A stretch of DNA of 64,000 nucleotides from Diphasiastrum complanatum (GCA_029204225.1 CM055111.1:43772815-43836814), one strand, 5' to 3'. Positions 23,286-36,150 are shown, numbered from the stretch's first letter. Notes: a model not told the origin generated them from the sequence alone. Made by a program: numbers and translations.

Positions 23286-25590
23286 TTTTAGATACATCTT
23301 CCGGATGTGTGTGATTTATAGGTCTTCATTTGATGAATATGTTTTTCTTTAGAGTCTATACAAGATATGCTCATTGATTCTATGCTTTGTGTCTATGGGG
23401 TGCAAGTTATACATACCGCTCTATTTGATGAGCGGTAGTATTTTGCCATCCGTGAGGTCTAGGTATTTTGCTAGACATTTCCAACAGTAGGTGTGACTAG
23501 TGAGACTTAACCAAAGTGGTGTATTTCGGCCAGCCCGTGATCGTTGTCATAGACATGCAAACATTGTTCATAGTAGAAGTGTGCTCGCTACCCAGGAAGC
23601 ACGAGTGCTTGAGCATTGGAAGTGCGTTGTAAGTTGTCTCTAAAATCAGTGATGAAACACGCTATGCAATCAATAGAAATGTGTTTTGCATTTTCTATTA
23701 CACAGATGTCTTGACGATTGGTAGCAGAAATGTGCTCATGAATGTAACGTGGCTGCTCAGTTCCTCACAACACTGTGGGTTTAGATCACAACAGTAACTA
23801 CACATGTTCAGACTTCATAGGTAGCCGTCAGCATGCTACATCATTATACTCAGCTTTGTTCTTGTACATTGATAGGTGGGTGCTTCCTCAGACTGACGTT
23901 TTATCTCCAACCATGCGATCTGGTATAAGCTTGAGCAAGAGTTCGTGCATTGTGGTTCACTCTAAGCCCAAGGTCAGTTAACTCCTCTTGACTTGAGATT
24001 ACACCCAAAGGTACCACGGTCTACGCTTCAACAGTTCGATCCTTGATATTTCTATATTTTCTCTCACCCTCATAACAAGCAACTCTAAAATACACTCCTT
24101 TTTCAAATTCTTCTCCTCATGAGTCATAAACAAAACACAGACCTTCCAATGTATGCTACAATCATGCAATGGCCTAAAACAACCATACTCTCACCAATTA
24201 ATTACTTGCACACCCTTCAAACAGCCCATATGTACATCTCCCACAATAGTAACAACCAATGACAATCAAGGCAATCATGGCTATCGGTAAGTATTCTCAA
24301 TTTTACAAAGAGCAGTTAACTCACATCTCCATCAATTTCACCATCCAATTTTTCCAACACTTTCAAAACAATAACTCTAAATACCCTCAACTAAGGTAAT
24401 GAAACTCCTCATGACTCATATGAAGCAAGACAATCAGGAAAATAACTCTATTCACATGGTTCTCCATCATGACAATACTTTTCATTACCCAACTATTGAA
24501 ATATTTCCCATGCTCCAACTATTCAACTATTCGACTATGCAACTATTCAATCATTCGACTCTTCGACTATTCGACCATTATGTTTTTGATACAAGGAGTG
24601 GATTCTCTTATATAGCCAACCCCCAAGGGTTGCCCTTCAATATGACATTTTGTCAATTGTCATGCATTTCATACCTTCTTTGCCACATGTCCTTCCCTTA
24701 TTAGGGTTCACCTATTTTAGTAGATTCCCCAACTTGCTCCCCTCCTCCAAATAGGGTGTTCTTTGGGTTTTGGAGCTCAAAAACCTTGAAGCTTATCTTC
24801 TCACGCTTCTCTAAGTTAGGCTTTTCGTTGCTTTCCCCAAGTGGCTCTTCCCTTAGATTGCCTTTTGCCAAAATAGTATGTGCTTAGGGCAAGGAACCTT
24901 TTTGCCTTATCATTGTTAACCAACCTAGTAGCTACTAGTCAACCCCTATGGGTGTAGTTGTCCCATCATTTTTGCATCGGTTTTTTAGATTGCCGATTTT
25001 TCTATGTTGTCGACTTTTCTATGTGTTCACACTGCTTGGCCCATTGGTCTGTCTAGTGTTCGAAATTACCTTGACTTTATAGTTAGGATTTCCATGGTAT
25101 TTTGGCATTGTTACAATATAGTTTTTTGGTGACAAAATTTTCACTGTATTTTTTCTTTGCCGGTTCTTTTCTTGAAACTGGCTGCTACAGCATTCATGAC
25201 TAGGGCTCTTCCGACAACCCAGTTTCTCTGCAAATACACTAGGTAAACTTATATTAGTAAAACAACTTTGTACATGGCAAAATTTTAGTACGGCTATGCC
25301 GGCTATTTTTACAACTGGCTAAAAAGCCGCAAAACATTTTTACAGGCCATTTCTAAGGCCACAAACTTTTTCTCTAGCCTCATTAAGAGCGGGCTGGGAT
25401 CCATTTCTAAGTGGACCGGCACTTTTTGCTCGGCTTTACATATATCAAATATTTTTTACGGTTCTTGAGATCGTCACAAAACTACTATAACATGTCTAGC
25501 CACTTTAGGGGTAGGCTGGGACCGTTTTACAGAGGCAACTATATGCCAAGTTTTTGCTAGTAACTGGGTTTTACATGCCGGTTTTTTGCA
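23286..25590. other. Unassigned
   Basis: No coding domain seen. Local oddities are a run of short ctattcgact/caactattca repeats at about 24495-24580, and related phrases (ggctattttt, cggctttac, tagccact) at 25290-25540. It may be LTR or non-coding TE sequence, but I cannot show borders. Confidence 0.3.
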
Positions 25591-27620
25591 GTTTTGAAAA
25601 AAGAAAGCCCAATATTAGTCCGATTTTCCATGCAGAAATATCACCTAACAAAGATCCACTTAGTGTCGATGATCTTTGCATTTGCAAGAGCTTCGACAAT
25701 ACGCCAGGTCTTGTTCTTCATCAATGAATTGTACTCAGCATGCATGGCGGAGCGCCAATTGTCTGCATTCGAACTTGAAAGGCTTTTGTTACTGAAGTGG
25801 GTTCATCGTTGATATGAACGTCCGAGAGACGAAACGATCGGATTCTTGTCGATGTCGTGCAGATCTCCGAACAATAGTCGATTGTTGAGATGATAATTCT
25901 CCTTGCTGTGCGATAGGGATATCTTCGTTGTCCTTCGGAAGAGTCGCAGGTCGAGGCCTGTCAATGGTGATGGGAGTCGTTGGGACGAACTCTTGCATTG
26001 TCTGCTTCTGCTTGAAGTCAAAGAATTTATCTTTGAGGAAGACGACATGTCAATTAATTGAGATTCAGCTTGTCTCAACATCATAGATTCGATAGGCCTT
26101 GTGTGATGTTGAGTATCCAATGAAGATACTCCTGTAGCTAACAAGGTCAAACTTCTTTCTTAGATTAGAGGGAATGTATACATAGCAAAGACAGCCAAAC
26201 ACTCGGAGGTGTCGTAGACTCAGTTTGTAGCCATCGAAGGCTTCGAAGAGAGTCTTTGAGTCGACTGCTTTGGTACTCTAATAGTTTTGCAAATAACAAG
26301 CTGTTGAAATAGCTTCAGCCCAAAAATCTTTGGTGAGTTGAGCATTTGACATCATTGATCGTGCTGCATTTAGCAATGTTCGGTTCTTCCTTTCGGCTAT
26401 TCCATTCTGCTGTGGTGTGAAGCTGGTGGTGAACTGATGATGAATCCCGATTGACGTCTGATAGTCAAACATTTCGTTAGACAGAAACTTTCCACCATTG
26501 TCTGTATGAAGGGTCTTGAGTCGTTGACCAGTCTGTGTCATCAAACTGTTTGAAGTCTTTGAAACAGTTAAATGCTTCAGACTTGTTCTTTATGAACATA
26601 ATGCTGATAAATCTAGAATAATCATCAATAAAAGTGAGAAAATATAGTGCTAAACCCAGAGAGGGATTATTCATAGGGCTGCACAGATCACTATGTATTC
26701 TAGAATGGACTTAGCTCTAGTGGCTTGTCCCTTTGGAAATCATGAACTAGGTTTGCCTAGTAGGCACATCTCACAAACATGTCAAATGTCGGTGGAGGCA
26801 ACATTAAAGTTTAAATCCTTAACCATGCTATTGTGATGCATATACAAGATTGATCTCATATTTAGATATCCTAATGTTCGACTTGGGCATTTGAAGTACT
26901 CACATTTGTGAAAAGTGCATATTCATGATCCAGAACGTAAAAATTACCTTCTCTGTTTGCAGAGAAGATTTCTTTATCGTGCTTGCCCAGAATGGTACAT
27001 TGTCTTGAATTGAACGTGGCTTTGCAGCCTTGATCAGTGAACTTGCTGACTGACAATAAATTTTTGGTCAACTTGAGTACGTAGAGTACATCCTTGAGCA
27101 AGGTCAATTTACCATCTGAAAGATAAAGGCGAATACATCTTTTGCCTTCAATTTGTAGTACACTTGAGTCACCGAAGTAGACATACTTCGAATCTGCTGG
27201 TGTGAGGTCTTCAAATAAGGACTTACATGTTGTCATCTGCTGAGAAACACCAAAATCGAGATACCAATCTCTAATTGGTAAATCTTGTATCATTAGTAGA
27301 GTTGGTTCTTCTTGAGAGGTTCTGGCAGAATCATATCCTCCATCCTGCTGCATCTTCTTCTTGGCTTCGTTGTGCTTGAGAACTCGACAATCCTTGATGT
27401 CGTGGTTGGTTCTCTTGAAGTACTTGCAGATGAGTCTGGTCTTAGGCTTTTGATACTATCGATTGTGCTATTGTGATTGCTAGTCTGAATCAGTTTGCTC
27501 AGCTTCTGTCTTCTTGTCCTTCGAAGATTTCTTTTTTGGGAGTTGTTGCTTGTTCGAATAGAGAGTGAATGTCTTCATATTCGACGTGGATAAGCGTTTT
27601 CTTCTTACTTCTTCCTATAA
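25591..27620 (-). pseudogene. Copia element fragment (gag end, protease, integrase, RT start)
   Basis: Minus-strand order: a gag zinc-knuckle relic (CKYFKRTNHDIKDC, second Cys lost), protease/pre-integrase (27353-26871, DWYLDFGVSQQMTT where D-S-G-A is expected, then VLYVLKLTKNLLSVSKFTDQ), integrase core (FLTFIDDYSRF, LHTDNGGKFLSNEMF, TPQQNGIAERKNRTLLN; the D, D and E residues are visible), and linker (RRSARHRQESD). Last comes the first ~50 codons of RT (SAMHAEYNSLMKNKTW). It ends at about 25590. Frameshifts occur between integrase halves (about 26500) and around 26700-26870. No LTR is recognisable at either side. Confidence 0.88.
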
Positions 27621-27960
27621 TAAGCTTGTTGTCCAACATCTATCCTCTAGATGTCATGTTTTCTTACAATACGTACAAACCATATTTGGACAGTTCCTAT
27701 TGAGGTGATTGCCTTGACAATGTCAGCATACTAGCGGTGGGAGCATTTCTGTATTACGCCTTTGTCCAATCATATTCTGTTGTCGCTTAAAAAAATTCAC
27801 GTCCGAAGCTAGGGTAGATATATTTTCATTCATCACATCCATGTACCTTTTCAACATGGCTTTTACATCATCTATCCCTGAGTTAGATCCAGTGCTCTCA
27901 TATCCCCTCTCTACAGGTACATTTCTAGCAGTTGTTGCTTGGATTTGCATTCTCTCTGAG
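27621..27960 (-). pseudogene. Gag-like fragment with CCHC knuckle
   Basis: A 75-codon frame (27723-27950, SNSGIDDVKAMLKRYMDVM, NENISTLASDVNFFKRQQ) runs into CxHCQGNHLNRNCPNM and CTYCKKT after a stop. The knuckle with preceding coiled-coil-like helix suggests a retroelement gag separate from the Copia to its left. Confidence 0.5.
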
Positions 27961-28301
27961 TTCCTTGGTTGGTTTCTAGAAGGATTATTTCTACTTTGAA
28001 CTGGTTGGTATGGTTCTACAGTCTATATTGGCACATAGGTGTTGTAAGAGTTTCTTCTTGGAACTAGGTTTGCTTTCCACATATCGCTCTTAAGGTTCAA
28101 ACTGTTTACGGCCTGTGATATTTTAGATCCTTGGGCAATAGCTATCTGTGCATTTTCCGCTACAGATACATTCAACCAACAAATAAAGAGATATGACTGG
28201 TTGCCAACACGTTCTGCTTCCTTTGAACTTCATACGTAGGGAACAATAAACTCATATGAGTTTATTGAATCTACTTCATGATTGTCTGTGGAAATGCGAT
28301 G

Positions 28302-29471
28302 GAGAGATTGTAAAGCGGAAAGACAAGATTCCTTCCATCAGTGATTCTCAGACAACAGTAGCTCAGTCAACAGTGAAACTCATTTGCAATTAGTGAACTG
28401 AGGTTGCAATGATCTCTTTGGCACCAAGGATGATTTGAGAGTCAACTAGTGACAGCGATGTTAGAAGGCAATCATTTATAATACATTCAACTACTCTGAA
28501 AAGCTCAAAGCTCGGCTCTCATGTGAGGTTAGGAGTTAAACCGGAATGTATGAGAATTTTTCCACCAAATTACATATGATGGTTATGATCCAAAGTTCAA
28601 CCATAAGAGAATCAGTGAAGTACCTTGAACAGTGATGATGGATCTGCTAAGATCAGCGATAGCAGTGACGGCTTTGCATTCTTCTTAAAACTCCACGCCT
28701 TCATAATCTCTTGGCTCTTAGTTCTTTGCTCCCAGCAAGAGGTTCAACCGCACGTTTAGATCAGTAGCTTTCTTTTCTTCATAGTTAATACTGGTAGCAG
28801 TGAGAACTTCCATCCTGATAGCGATGATGGTAATTAATCATTCTTGATCCCTCTAATTCTTAACCATGCTCAAGAAGATAGTTTGCATTCTCAGTCAAGT
28901 ACAAAATGGCCCAGTCAGATGGATGTTTAGTATGCATGGAGAGGTTGTAAAGCGTGAAGACGAGATTCCTTCCATCAGTGGTTCTCAGACAATAGTAGCT
29001 CAGACAACAGTGAAACTCATTTGCAATTAGTGAACTGAGGTTGTGATGATCTCTTTGGCACCAAGGATGATTTGAGAATCAACTAGTGACAGCGACGTTA
29101 GAAGACAATCCTTTATGATGCGTTCAACTGCTCTCGGAAAAGCTCAAAGCTCGGCTCTCATGTGAGGTTAGGAGTTAAACAACCGGAATGTATGAGAATT
29201 TTTCCACCAAATTAGCATATGATGGTTATGATCCAAAGTTCAACCATAAGAGAATCAGTGAAGTAGCTTGAACAGTGATGATGGACCTGCCAAGATCAAC
29301 GATAACAGTGACGGCTTTGCATTCTTCTTAAAACTCCATGCCTTCATAATGTCTTGACTCTTAGTTCTTTGCTCCCAACAACAGGTTCAACCGCACGTTT
29401 AGATCAGTAGCTTTCTTTTCTTCATAAAAAGTACTGGTAGCATTGAGAACTTCCATCCTGGTAGCGATGGT
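28302..29471. repeat. Tandem duplication, ~640-bp unit
   Basis: 28302-28835 (gagagattgtaaagcggaaa ... cttccatcctgatagcgatg) is repeated at 28939-29471 with about 5 percent differences and a few short indels. A ~100-bp spacer is included in the period. The duplicate carries the sequence of the small open frame at 29361-29549 (minus) at its high-coordinate end. The left copy has lost the corresponding start. Confidence 0.9.
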
Positions 29472-29549
29472 TTTTCCTCCATTATTTTCCTCTTTGACAA
29501 TTAGCATTTGTTTCTTTTCAAAAACTGAGGCATCGATGGCAATCGCCAT
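29361..29549 (-). CDS. Small unrecognised open frame
   Basis: 62 codons, starting MAIAIDASVFEKKQMLIVKE and ending LNVRLNLLLGAKN. The composition looks like real protein (mixed, charged). In the next ~200 bp other frames read KAWSFKKNAKPSLLSLIL and IIKDCLLTSLSLVDSQIILG, so it may be the first exon of a decayed or intron-containing gene lying in the duplicated segment. I recognise no family. Confidence 0.3.
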   Translation of the reverse strand: MAIAIDASVFEKKQMLIVKEENNGGKTIATRMEVLNATSTFYEEKKATDLNVRLNLLLGAKN

Positions 29550-32432
29550 TACTCTCCCTCTGGCTCGCTCAAATAGTAATGCTCATCTCTCATGATTCTT
29601 AGCTGCGCTCAAGAGCGTATCTTACATTTTGGTGCACTTCATAACTCAGAGATATCCTTTGGAAAAAGGCCACCCTCCTCTTATACTCTTTTCTATGTGA
29701 ATGACGTATTACCTTCTCTTCAAAACTTCCCTTCAAAGTGTTATTTAGCCTTCTCTTTGAAGTTGTGTGTTTTCCGAATAATCCCGGTCTTTGAATTTCA
29801 TTTCCAAAGTTGCCCGATATGACTTTGCGGAACGAGTTTCGAGTATCCCAAAAATAAATAAAGGTGAGTTTGGCGTTTGCCGGCAGTTTCCATCATGAAA
29901 ACTTCATACAACTTTCCAGGTAGCACTCTGATACTCAAACTGAAGAGTTGCATTGAAGTTTTCTCTGTCGAACTTCATCTGCAAAAATCCTATGTGAAAT
30001 TTGGTTTGACTTTCCTCTTGAAGTTTTCAACTCCTACTCTTCAAGTTTATTTTTTTTACTTGAACTATTATCTGTTTGAAGTCAACTCCTTTTTTAAAGT
30101 GGTGCTACCCTTTTTCTTCATTCGTCAGAAACCTTTCCCCATATATGTCCGAAGTTTGTTAGGAGCAATTTATTGTCAGAATATTTGTCACCGTTTTTTA
30201 CACGTGGAGTATCCAAAAGAGAATAAGGGCACCTTTGACCTAGGAATCTATCTTCATGGGATTCCTTTAGGGGTATCTTCTCCAACAACATCTGTCTTTA
30301 TTATCCCTAGTGCTTAATGACGTTCTCATCTTCTTGTCTGTTTTATTTTCATGGGTCTTGTTCTTATCCTATCTTTGGAATATGTGTGACGTCATCATGA
30401 TCCCTCTGAAGTTCCCTGTGTCTTTTCATTTTCAACACACTTCACAGGCTTGTGAAGGGTGGTAGCGACACACCTTGTAACTCCTCAACATTTTCATAGA
30501 TTTATTACATAGACCGGTTTCTCTTCAAATTAGACCTTTTCCCCATAACTATCGAGCATATATTTTCAACCCAATAAAACTCAGTATTTTTGGTTTTGAG
30601 AACTGGGGTTTTTACTTGATGTCTAAGTAGAACCTTGAAACCCAGTGTTATTGATGGAGATGAAATTTTTGACGGTGGTTCTACTCATAATGCCGGTCTT
30701 ATTCCCATTTTCGATGTATTTGAACTGTTCAATAGTGGTGATGTGGTTGATGCTATGCTCCGTGACTGAGATTTCCTTAGTGGCAGGTGGGATCAAAACA
30801 CACTATGGTCTTTTATTAACTGAATGTCATAGATACATTAAAAGCGTTGTTTACATGCTTCTAAATTACTGAAAAAATATTTACAGAAATTTAAAAATTC
30901 TACTTTGGCCATTATTGGGCAGGCCAGATGCCCCAAACTGTAATCACAGTACATACAATAATGTGCAATAATCGGCCATAGTAGCCTGATTTTATCATAA
31001 AAATTTTAAAAATTGTCATAATTCAAGTCCGATTTTTTATGATAAGAAATCGGCGAACACTGATGCGCAACTTACACCTCCAGCATACACATCTAGATCA
31101 AGACTTGTAGATCAATGATAATTAATGATGGATTGATGATCTACTAGTAATCTGCTATATTGAGTTGAATCTAAGCTAGCGAAGCTAACAATTCTGAATT
31201 TCCACACTAAAATTTGTTCTCCAATCAACCATTGATAATGAGGCCTTGAGGCCTATTTATAGTGTCCAAGCCCCCACACCAAATTTAGGTTTGCATCCTA
31301 TCTCTAGGGGGTTGATAGATGTTGAATAATCAGTAAATGTCATGGGCCCAAGTGTCCAAAAACTATGTAGTCTAGATGATATTTACGAATTTATGGTCCA
31401 TATAGGAGTTCAAGTCCATCATATCCGTTCGTGAGAAAAGCAGCTTGATTCATCTAACATTTGATCAATTTCCCTGCTTTAAATTTGCAACAATCCTTCA
31501 AAAAATTTTGATGGTGATCCAATCAGTTTAGATCAGATAATGCACTTCACCTAATAATCCCATGAAGCTCGTAGGCCTTACACATGATAAGTTCGTGATT
31601 GAGATGAAAGTAAGGAAAGAGATGCGGACATTCAGATACTTTCTTCGACTCTGGTTTCCCAATATGTCAACCAGCATGCACTCAAAGAGCACAAACACCT
31701 AAAACTCACCATTAGCCATTGCACTTGCTGTAAAAATGATAGAGCCCATGGAGTCCTATCTATTAAGCATCATTTCAAACTCTCAACTTTATGAATGGCA
31801 ACTTCTACATGTTGAAGATGGTTTCATTATAACCTACAGAACACCAAACTCTCTGAGTCCAATAAATAAATATCAATTTACCTGCAACAGAGGATTAGAT
31901 TGAGAACAACAGGAAGCATGAAACAAAGATTCTACCTGGGTTCAGGATAGGCCAATTTGGTTGCAACCATCTCTCAGTTTCATTCCAGTTCAAATATGTA
32001 AGCCACAAATAGAATTGCTGATCTTCTTTATACTAGAAGACCACTTTTTGGTGGAAAAAACCCTAGAAAAACCTATCCACCACCCAAAGTTTGTTGAGCA
32101 TCAGTAAGGTATCCCTGCTGGCGCAAAAATTGAGCTTATGAAACAGCAATAGATCATTTCTTAGATATGCTTTCTTGGGTTAAGAAAGTTTGAGACGATC
32201 TCGCCACAATTTTCGTCTTTCTTGCTTCAAGAAAACCTGAACCTTTTCCAAATCTTTCTTTTCAAACCTTGTCAGACACCTCTTCATCAAAACCTTCGGA
32301 CAGCCTGAGTCAGCAAAATCACATATAGAGGATTACAATGTTATCAGCTTGGATTTCATAATTCCCCCGTTGATCTCCTGAACTGCAAGAATAGCACCCA
32401 CCTCATTCTATCCCTTAGAAGTCCACCTGAGG
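29550..32432. other. Unassigned
   Basis: No domain recognised. 29640-30120 is rich in gaagtt/aacttc phrases, which keep one plus-strand frame (29877-30317, 146 codons, Phe/Leu/Ser-rich) open. I judge it non-coding. 32100-32432 is the 3' flank of the cyclophilin on the minus strand. Confidence 0.3.
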
Positions 32433-33068
32433 TCAGTTATACAGTCGCCACTTGTTTCGTAGTATCTCCCCAGAATCTACAATCTTCACCACTTTCCTCG
32501 GGCGTCCACTGTAGCTGCCAGATCCCTCAGCCATGTAAACAATGTCCATGCCGCTTAGTACTTTTCCAAAAACAACATGCTGCCCATCAAGCCAGTAGGT
32601 CTTGACAGTGGTGATGAAAAACTGAGATCCATTTGAATCCGGGCCCTCATTCGCCATGGAAACAACACCTGCACTGGTATGCTTCAATTCAAAATTTTCA
32701 TCAGCAAATTTGCGTGCATAAATTGACTCGCCCCCTCTGCCATCGCCGTGGGTGATGTCCCCCCCCTGGATCATAAACCCAGGGATGATGCGATGGAAAA
32801 CAGTGCCTTTGTAGTGGAGAGGTTTACCAGAGCGGCCCTTGCCTCTTTCGCCAGTGCACAGGGCTCTGAAATTCTCCACAGTCTTGGGTACAACGCCACC
32901 GAAGAGACCAATCACTACTCTGCCTGCGCGCTGCCCATCAATGTCCACATCAAAATACACCTTGCGACTGATCTCGGGTGCCTTCTTCTCCGCGATCTGC
33001 AGCTGGAGGAGCCAAGCGGCCATCGCCAAGAGGCTCACAATCGCCACTGCGCTCACTGCCCACCTCAT
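32433..33068 (-). CDS. Membrane-anchored or secreted cyclophilin (CYP21-1-like peptidyl-prolyl isomerase)
   Basis: Catalyses cis-trans isomerisation of X-Pro bonds and probably acts in the endomembrane system. 211 codons from [20 protein letters not shown]. The upstream in-frame Met at 33134 is rejected because it only adds Arg-Glu codons from a (GA)n tract. Residues 4-24 form a signal peptide or anchor. The cyclophilin domain (about 35-205) has [33 protein letters not shown] (catalytic Arg93), SQFFITT, the cyclosporin-contact Trp159 in [11 protein letters not shown], and His164. The C-terminus ([10 protein letters not shown]) and the N-terminal layout match Arabidopsis CYP21-1 (224 aa). It has no intron and no frame break, so it is either a natural single-exon gene or an intact retrocopy. 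Confidence 0.93.
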   Translation of the reverse strand: MRWAVSAVAIVSLLAMAAWLLQLQIAEKKAPEISRKVYFDVDIDGQRAGRVVIGLFGGVVPKTVENFRALCTGERGKGRSGKPLHYKGTVFHRIIPGFMIQGGDITHGDGRGGESIYARKFADENFELKHTSAGVVSMANEGPDSNGSQFFITTVKTYWLDGQHVVFGKVLSGMDIVYMAEGSGSYSGRPRKVVKIVDSGEILRNKWRLYN

Positions 33069-33090
33069 GCTCCCCCCTTTTGCGCTCGCT

Positions 33091-33127
<37 letters not shown>

Positions 33128-33291
33128 ACCTCACATTACATTATGGCTATTTTTGATCTCCAAACCCTAAAAAACCTTAACCCTAAGAAAACCCTAAAAG
33201 ACTTAAAAATTACTCTCTCTTTCACGCATCTCACTCCTCTCTCTCTCTCTCTCTTTCTCCTTTACACTCCATCTCCTTCCCCGCTGTCTCT

Positions 33292-33322
<31 letters not shown>

Positions 33323-33700
33323 ACCTCCTATCTCTCTCTCTCTCAACTCACCTGCCTCTCTCCGCTCTCTCTCCTCCCATCTCTGAACTCACTCTCCGCT
33401 CCGGATCTTGCACACGACAGATGCTGCCTGCCGATCCTGGGGACTGCTCAGCCTTCCCACAATGAGCTCCACCAAAGCGCCATTTCCCATCACCGCCTTG
33501 CAGCTCCCAATCTCCATCTCCATCGCCATATCTCTCTCTCCAACGCCTCACATTATCTCTCCGTATTTTCTTTCTCTCTAACTTACCTTACCCCTTTCCC
33601 TCGACCCACCATCGCTTTCTCTCTCTCTCTCAATCGGACTGTCTAGATGCTCGCTCTCTCTCTCTCTCTCTCTCTCACAAGTTCTCATTCTAGAATTTTC
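33069..33700 (-). promoter_or_regulatory. CT-rich upstream region of the cyclophilin with telo-box cluster
   Basis: Directly upstream of the start codon lie several long (CT)n blocks on the plus strand (33097-33122, 33237-33252, 33287-33312, 33331-33342, 33655-33676), that is (GA)n in the gene's sense. At 33162-33199 there are three AAACCCTAA-type telo-boxes (caaaccctaa, ccttaaccctaag, aaaccctaaaa), motifs common near transcription starts of plant housekeeping genes. A ~27-bp block (ctctctccaac[a/g]cctcacatta) occurs at about 33115 and about 33532. All open frames here are repeat artefacts. Confidence 0.55.
33162..33199. promoter_or_regulatory. Telo-box (AAACCCTAA) cluster
   Basis: Three imperfect interstitial telomere-type motifs within 38 bp, about 95-130 bp upstream of the cyclophilin start codon. 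Confidence 0.55.
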
Positions 33701-35118
33701 GAAAGTTCTCTTTGTAGACTTTTGAAAAAGCACGTGTTCTCTTTTTAAAATCAACGTGTTAATTCAACTGGCTATTAAATACAATTTAGCGCAAACGTGG
33801 ACCAATGAATAGCTTGGAATCGCGTTTTCTCCACAACAACTTACATTCTCTCTCTCTCTTCTATAGCTTTTCCACCCCTTGCAACAGCTTACATTCTCTC
33901 TCTCTCTTCTATAGCTTTTCCCCTCGCAAGGGGTGGGTGGGTTGTATAATTTTTTATGAAACCATCTCAAAGTAAGCTTGTATGTTTTAGATGGCCTAGG
34001 CAACTTTTTCAACATAAGACACCGTATCGTTAACTACTATATATTGATGGAACAATGTGGACATCACAATGATTACATTTGCAATTTTTAAAGGAAGCAA
34101 AAACTATGCTGAAAAACATTTGTGCTATACATAATGATGTTTAAGTTCTATGAGAGCAATGCAACTTGTGAACTCAAATTTACTAAGTAGTTTATAGATG
34201 ATTATCTTTTCAACTTCATTTCATTGGACAAAACATTTTCCACATCCAAAAAAAATCTATTGTACCATATTTTGGATTTGGACAAAGTTTGACAATGTCA
34301 CATCATGAATATTGTCTAGTGTGAGTTGATTTGGTGTGTACATTTTTCTTGTGATGTTCTAGAATGATTTCACTACCTTATATTTCAATTTTATGAAGTG
34401 TGGAAACTTGTATTGAAGCTCAAATGTTACTCCAAATATGATCAAATTCTCATTCAAATTTGGCCAATGCAATTCAACTCCATTGAAGAATAATCCATAG
34501 TTATGCACATTCCAATTAAATCATGATTTTGTTGATTCTTCTCCAAGGATGTAGTATCCATAATTGGCCATGAATACGTTTGAAACATTAGTCCAAGAAA
34601 ATATACATATAAGATCTTACAATGAAATATCTTCATTGCTCATGGTATCACTATTGAACACCTCATATTCCAATGAATCAATATCAACGCTTGAAAAATC
34701 TTCAATAGCTTCCAAATTGAATTAAAATGATTCATAGGTCAGATTCTTAAGATAGCCATGAAATTTCAAATCATGGAATATCAGTGTCAAATAGTCCTCA
34801 TTTTGAAAGTTTGGTGAATGACTTAATTCACTTTCTTTGAGTTGAACAACCTCATTGACTTGATGGTCCATAGTTGCTTGTCCATTGATCAAGTTAAAGC
34901 ATTGATGTAGGTCTTGTTCTGGACTTTGATGGTCAGAGTGAAACTTGGAATGATACTTGATCATAAGTTGACCTTCACTTGAAGTGTCGTGTTGGAAGAT
35001 TACTTCTTGTTTGAGATCACGTGCAACATCAACTTGATCACTGAATTGGAAATCAATACCATCAGTTTGACATTGCACATTAGGTTCTTGACACAAAGTT
35101 CTGCACTTGACTATTGAC
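33701..35118. other. Unassigned, AT-rich; includes a ~55-bp duplication
   Basis: cttacattctctctctctct followed by tctatagcttttcc is present twice in tandem (about 33840-33925). Minus-strand frames of 60 and 136 codons (34454-34636, 34722-35132) are low in recognisable motifs and run into the Copia 'C' LTR. I do not call them genes. Confidence 0.35.
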
Positions 35119-35584
35119 TGTGAAAAATTCAACTAGTTTAGTTGAGTTATTTTGGCAATTTTGAGGCCAACTTGGAATTTCAACTTAGAGATAGATTTTT
35201 TTTTATGTCAATAAAGGCCTAAATAGTATTTGTACTATTAGATTTCTGGATGAGGTCTGATTTAGACCCATTCTAATTGGCTAATATAGACACATTGCAT
35301 TTAGTCACTGAAAACTAGGTTTTTGGTGAAGTACCTAAAAGTTGCTATTTTAGGGCTAGTTTAGGACAAGTGGCCAAATGGCATTATGGTTGTTATAAAT
35401 AGTTGTACCAGCATGGAGAAGCTATCTTGTAGTTCTCTTTCTATGTGGAGAACTTTTCCCTTTTGGTTCTATGTTTATCTCTTGCATATTTCTCTTGATA
35501 TCTTGAGTTCTAGTGAATAGAATGTGAATGCTACTGTTGTACGGACATGGATAGTACCATATCAGATCTTAGTGTTTATGATCA
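35119..35584 (+). mobile_element. 5' LTR of Copia C1
   Basis: Starts tgtgaaaaattcaactag and ends ttagtgtttatgatca (TG...CA), about 466 bp. The inverted copy at 37503-38020 is about 518 bp, and part of the difference is a deletion after tagtatttgtactat. Confidence 0.8.
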
Positions 35585-35649
35585 AAACAAAGTTACAGGC
35601 TAAAGTTGGTGGTTTTGCCAAACAAGGTTTATGAATCCAAGTCTACATC

Positions 35650-36150
35650 TAGGGTTCTAACTCTAAGGAGGCAATTTTTTTTCAAAGTCTTCAAAAGAAG
35701 GACGAAAGTGCTCATGCTTTTGTTTTGAATGTTAAAGCTTTGAATGATGAATTGACATGTATTGGTGAAGCATTAAGGATGTGGAACTTGTTCAAGTTGT
35801 TCTTAATGGCTTATTGGATGATCATGCTAACTTGGTACAAAGTTTTGCTATTCCAAAGACATTGCCAAGTATGGAGGACTTGCAAGGGGTCTTGGTGGCT
35901 GAAGAGTTTAGACTCCAAGCAAGAGGAGGATCATCTTCTACATCTCAAGTTGGAGAGGAGGAAGCTATGTTCTCAAAAGGCAAGTTCAAGGTCAAGGGAA
36001 AAAGCAAGTGGTCTAAAGGGCAAGATCAAGGTGAGCCTTCTACTTTTTTTTGGCAAGAAGAAAGATATATCTAAGCTAAAATGTTTCTATTGTGGAGTCA
36101 AAGGACATTTTGCTAGTGATTGCTTCTCGAAAGAAAAGAGATCAAGGTGA
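35650..36150 (+). pseudogene. Copia C1 gag
   Basis: Spread over three frames: VKALNDELTCIGEALR, then VELVQVVLNGLLDDHANLVQ and PSMEDLQGVLVAEEFRLQ (Copia gag core), a basic linker (KGKFKVKGKSKWSKGQ), and the zinc knuckle CFYCGVKGHFASDC at about 36080-36122. Two frameshifts (about 35780 and about 36045) inactivate it. Confidence 0.85.

Noticed and set aside
29877-30317. 146-codon open frame as a gene
   Set aside because: Phe/Leu/Ser-rich from recurring gaagtt/cttc phrases, no motif, no sign of exon structure.
33069-33134. Start of the cyclophilin at 33134
   Set aside because: The extra 22 codons are mostly Arg/Glu/Ala from (GA)n and precede a good signal anchor; the Met at 33068 is the better start.
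32748-33646. Plus-strand frames of 105-222 codons opposite the cyclophilin and in its upstream region
   Set aside because: Antisense shadows of the cyclophilin and of CT tracts; the minus-strand gene has all family motifs.
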